A stretch of DNA of 64,000 nt from Sporosalibacterium faouarense (GTDB lineage: Bacteria; Bacillota; Clostridia; Tissierellales; VENL01): assembly GCF_016765695.1 (NCBI RefSeq), contig NZ_JAETGO010000037.1:124001-188000 (forward strand), written 5' to 3'. Each line of letters starts with the position of its first letter. Positions within the stretch are counted from its first letter, which is position 1. A program made the position numbers and the translations under genes. Shown one piece after another: positions 63,767-64,000 of this stretch. The notes under the pieces were generated by a model that saw nothing but the letters and a program-made list of their open reading frames with translations, had not been told where the DNA came from and did no database searches.

Positions 63767-64000
63767 TTATGAGCATAGTATAGAGTCTATTTCAAACCAG
63801 TTTTCCGTTAACCAAAGGATCTCATCTTTAAAACGTCCTGCTTTTCCTCGGTACTTTCTAAAAAATTCAGGCTGTATCCACCACGGTACTTCAATACACC
63901 ATGAAAGTCGTAAAGCGTCTGCTATATTAGGTAAAGTCAGCATTAAATGCTGAGAATAGCCTTCAAGAAAAGCATATGTTTTCTCAATGTTTATTACATT
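63767..64000 (-). CDS. Phosphotransferase C-terminal part (5' end outside window)
   Basis: 77 codons are inside the window, ending TAA 63767. The text TYAFLEGYSQHLMLTLPNIA, then EVPWWIQPEFFRKYRGKAGR and ILWLTENWFEIDSIL is the tail of an APH-like small-molecule phosphotransferase, where the final helices pack under the active site. The catalytic part lies to the right of the window. Would be the fifth such kinase here. The family call rests on these tail segments only. Confidence 0.5.
   Translation of the reverse strand, partial: NVINIEKTYAFLEGYSQHLMLTLPNIADALRLSWCIEVPWWIQPEFFRKYRGKAGRFKDEILWLTENWFEIDSILCS

Noticed and set aside
1-64000. CRISPR array
   Set aside because: The repeats F1 and F2 are far apart, long, diverged and alternate with whole genes; no regular spacer pattern or cas gene is present.
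1-64000. Prophage
   Set aside because: No capsid, tail, terminase, portal or integrase gene; gene contents are metabolic and resistance types.

Overview
The window is AT-rich DNA of Clostridia/Tissierellia type. It has strong AGGAGG-like ribosome sites in front of nearly every gene, GTG and TTG starts, lipoprotein signals, a T-box leader and many small membrane proteins. The species cannot be named from the sequence. No rRNA, tRNA, CRISPR, replication or phage-structural gene was seen.

Layout. About 80 small genes are packed over 64 kb and almost all lie on the minus strand. The only intact plus-strand gene is a MazE/AbrB-type regulator at 38.3 kb; the other plus-strand coding piece is an IS110 transposase tail at 56.6 kb. 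Most genes are one-gene units with their own ribosome site, separated by 50-450 bp of AT-rich spacer. Contents are accessory: about ten GNAT acetyltransferases, five Nudix hydrolases (counting one fragment), five APH/choline-kinase-like phosphotransferases, several P-loop kinases, two SAM methyltransferases, nucleotidyltransferases, CAT, ANT(6) and TmrB-like resistance enzymes, alpha/beta hydrolases, three unrelated HExxH metalloproteins, and many orphan lipoproteins and membrane proteins. Conventional operons are few: the T-box-controlled amino-acid ABC transporter (51.0-53.8 kb), a 2H-phosphoesterase/HAD pair (1.2-2.5 kb) and a PP2C/metallopeptidase pair (40.3-41.8 kb).

Two intergenic repeat families sit between the genes, always in the same orientation relative to them. 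F1 (six clear copies) is a rho-independent terminator of the upstream gene followed by a conserved segment of about 65 bp that ends in an extended -10 promoter (TGATATAAT on the minus strand), so one gene's end is also the next gene's start. F2 (four good copies, three degenerate) is a structured element of about 150 bp. It lies downstream of stop codons, has TATAAC...GTTATA-type ends and inner ACACC/GGTGT arms, and resembles an integron attC site in layout. Together with the one-way single-gene array and many broken genes this gives a chromosomal cassette-array (CALIN-like) appearance. No integrase is in the window, so this remains a hypothesis.

The strongest protein-level surprises are two DNA-binding proteins carrying flagellar-motor modules. 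One is an AraC-type regulator fused to soluble MotA-like cytoplasmic segments and a FliG C-terminal-like domain (27.1-28.2 kb). The other is a MazE/AbrB-type protein fused to a FliG C-terminal-like domain (38.3-38.7 kb). Other oddities are a small membrane protein carrying the GGADGPT motif of sodium-pumping decarboxylases, a DUF5412 gene broken by one base in a poly-A run, a membrane zinc-ribbon gene with an in-frame TAG, and at least ten decayed gene pieces in the spacers.
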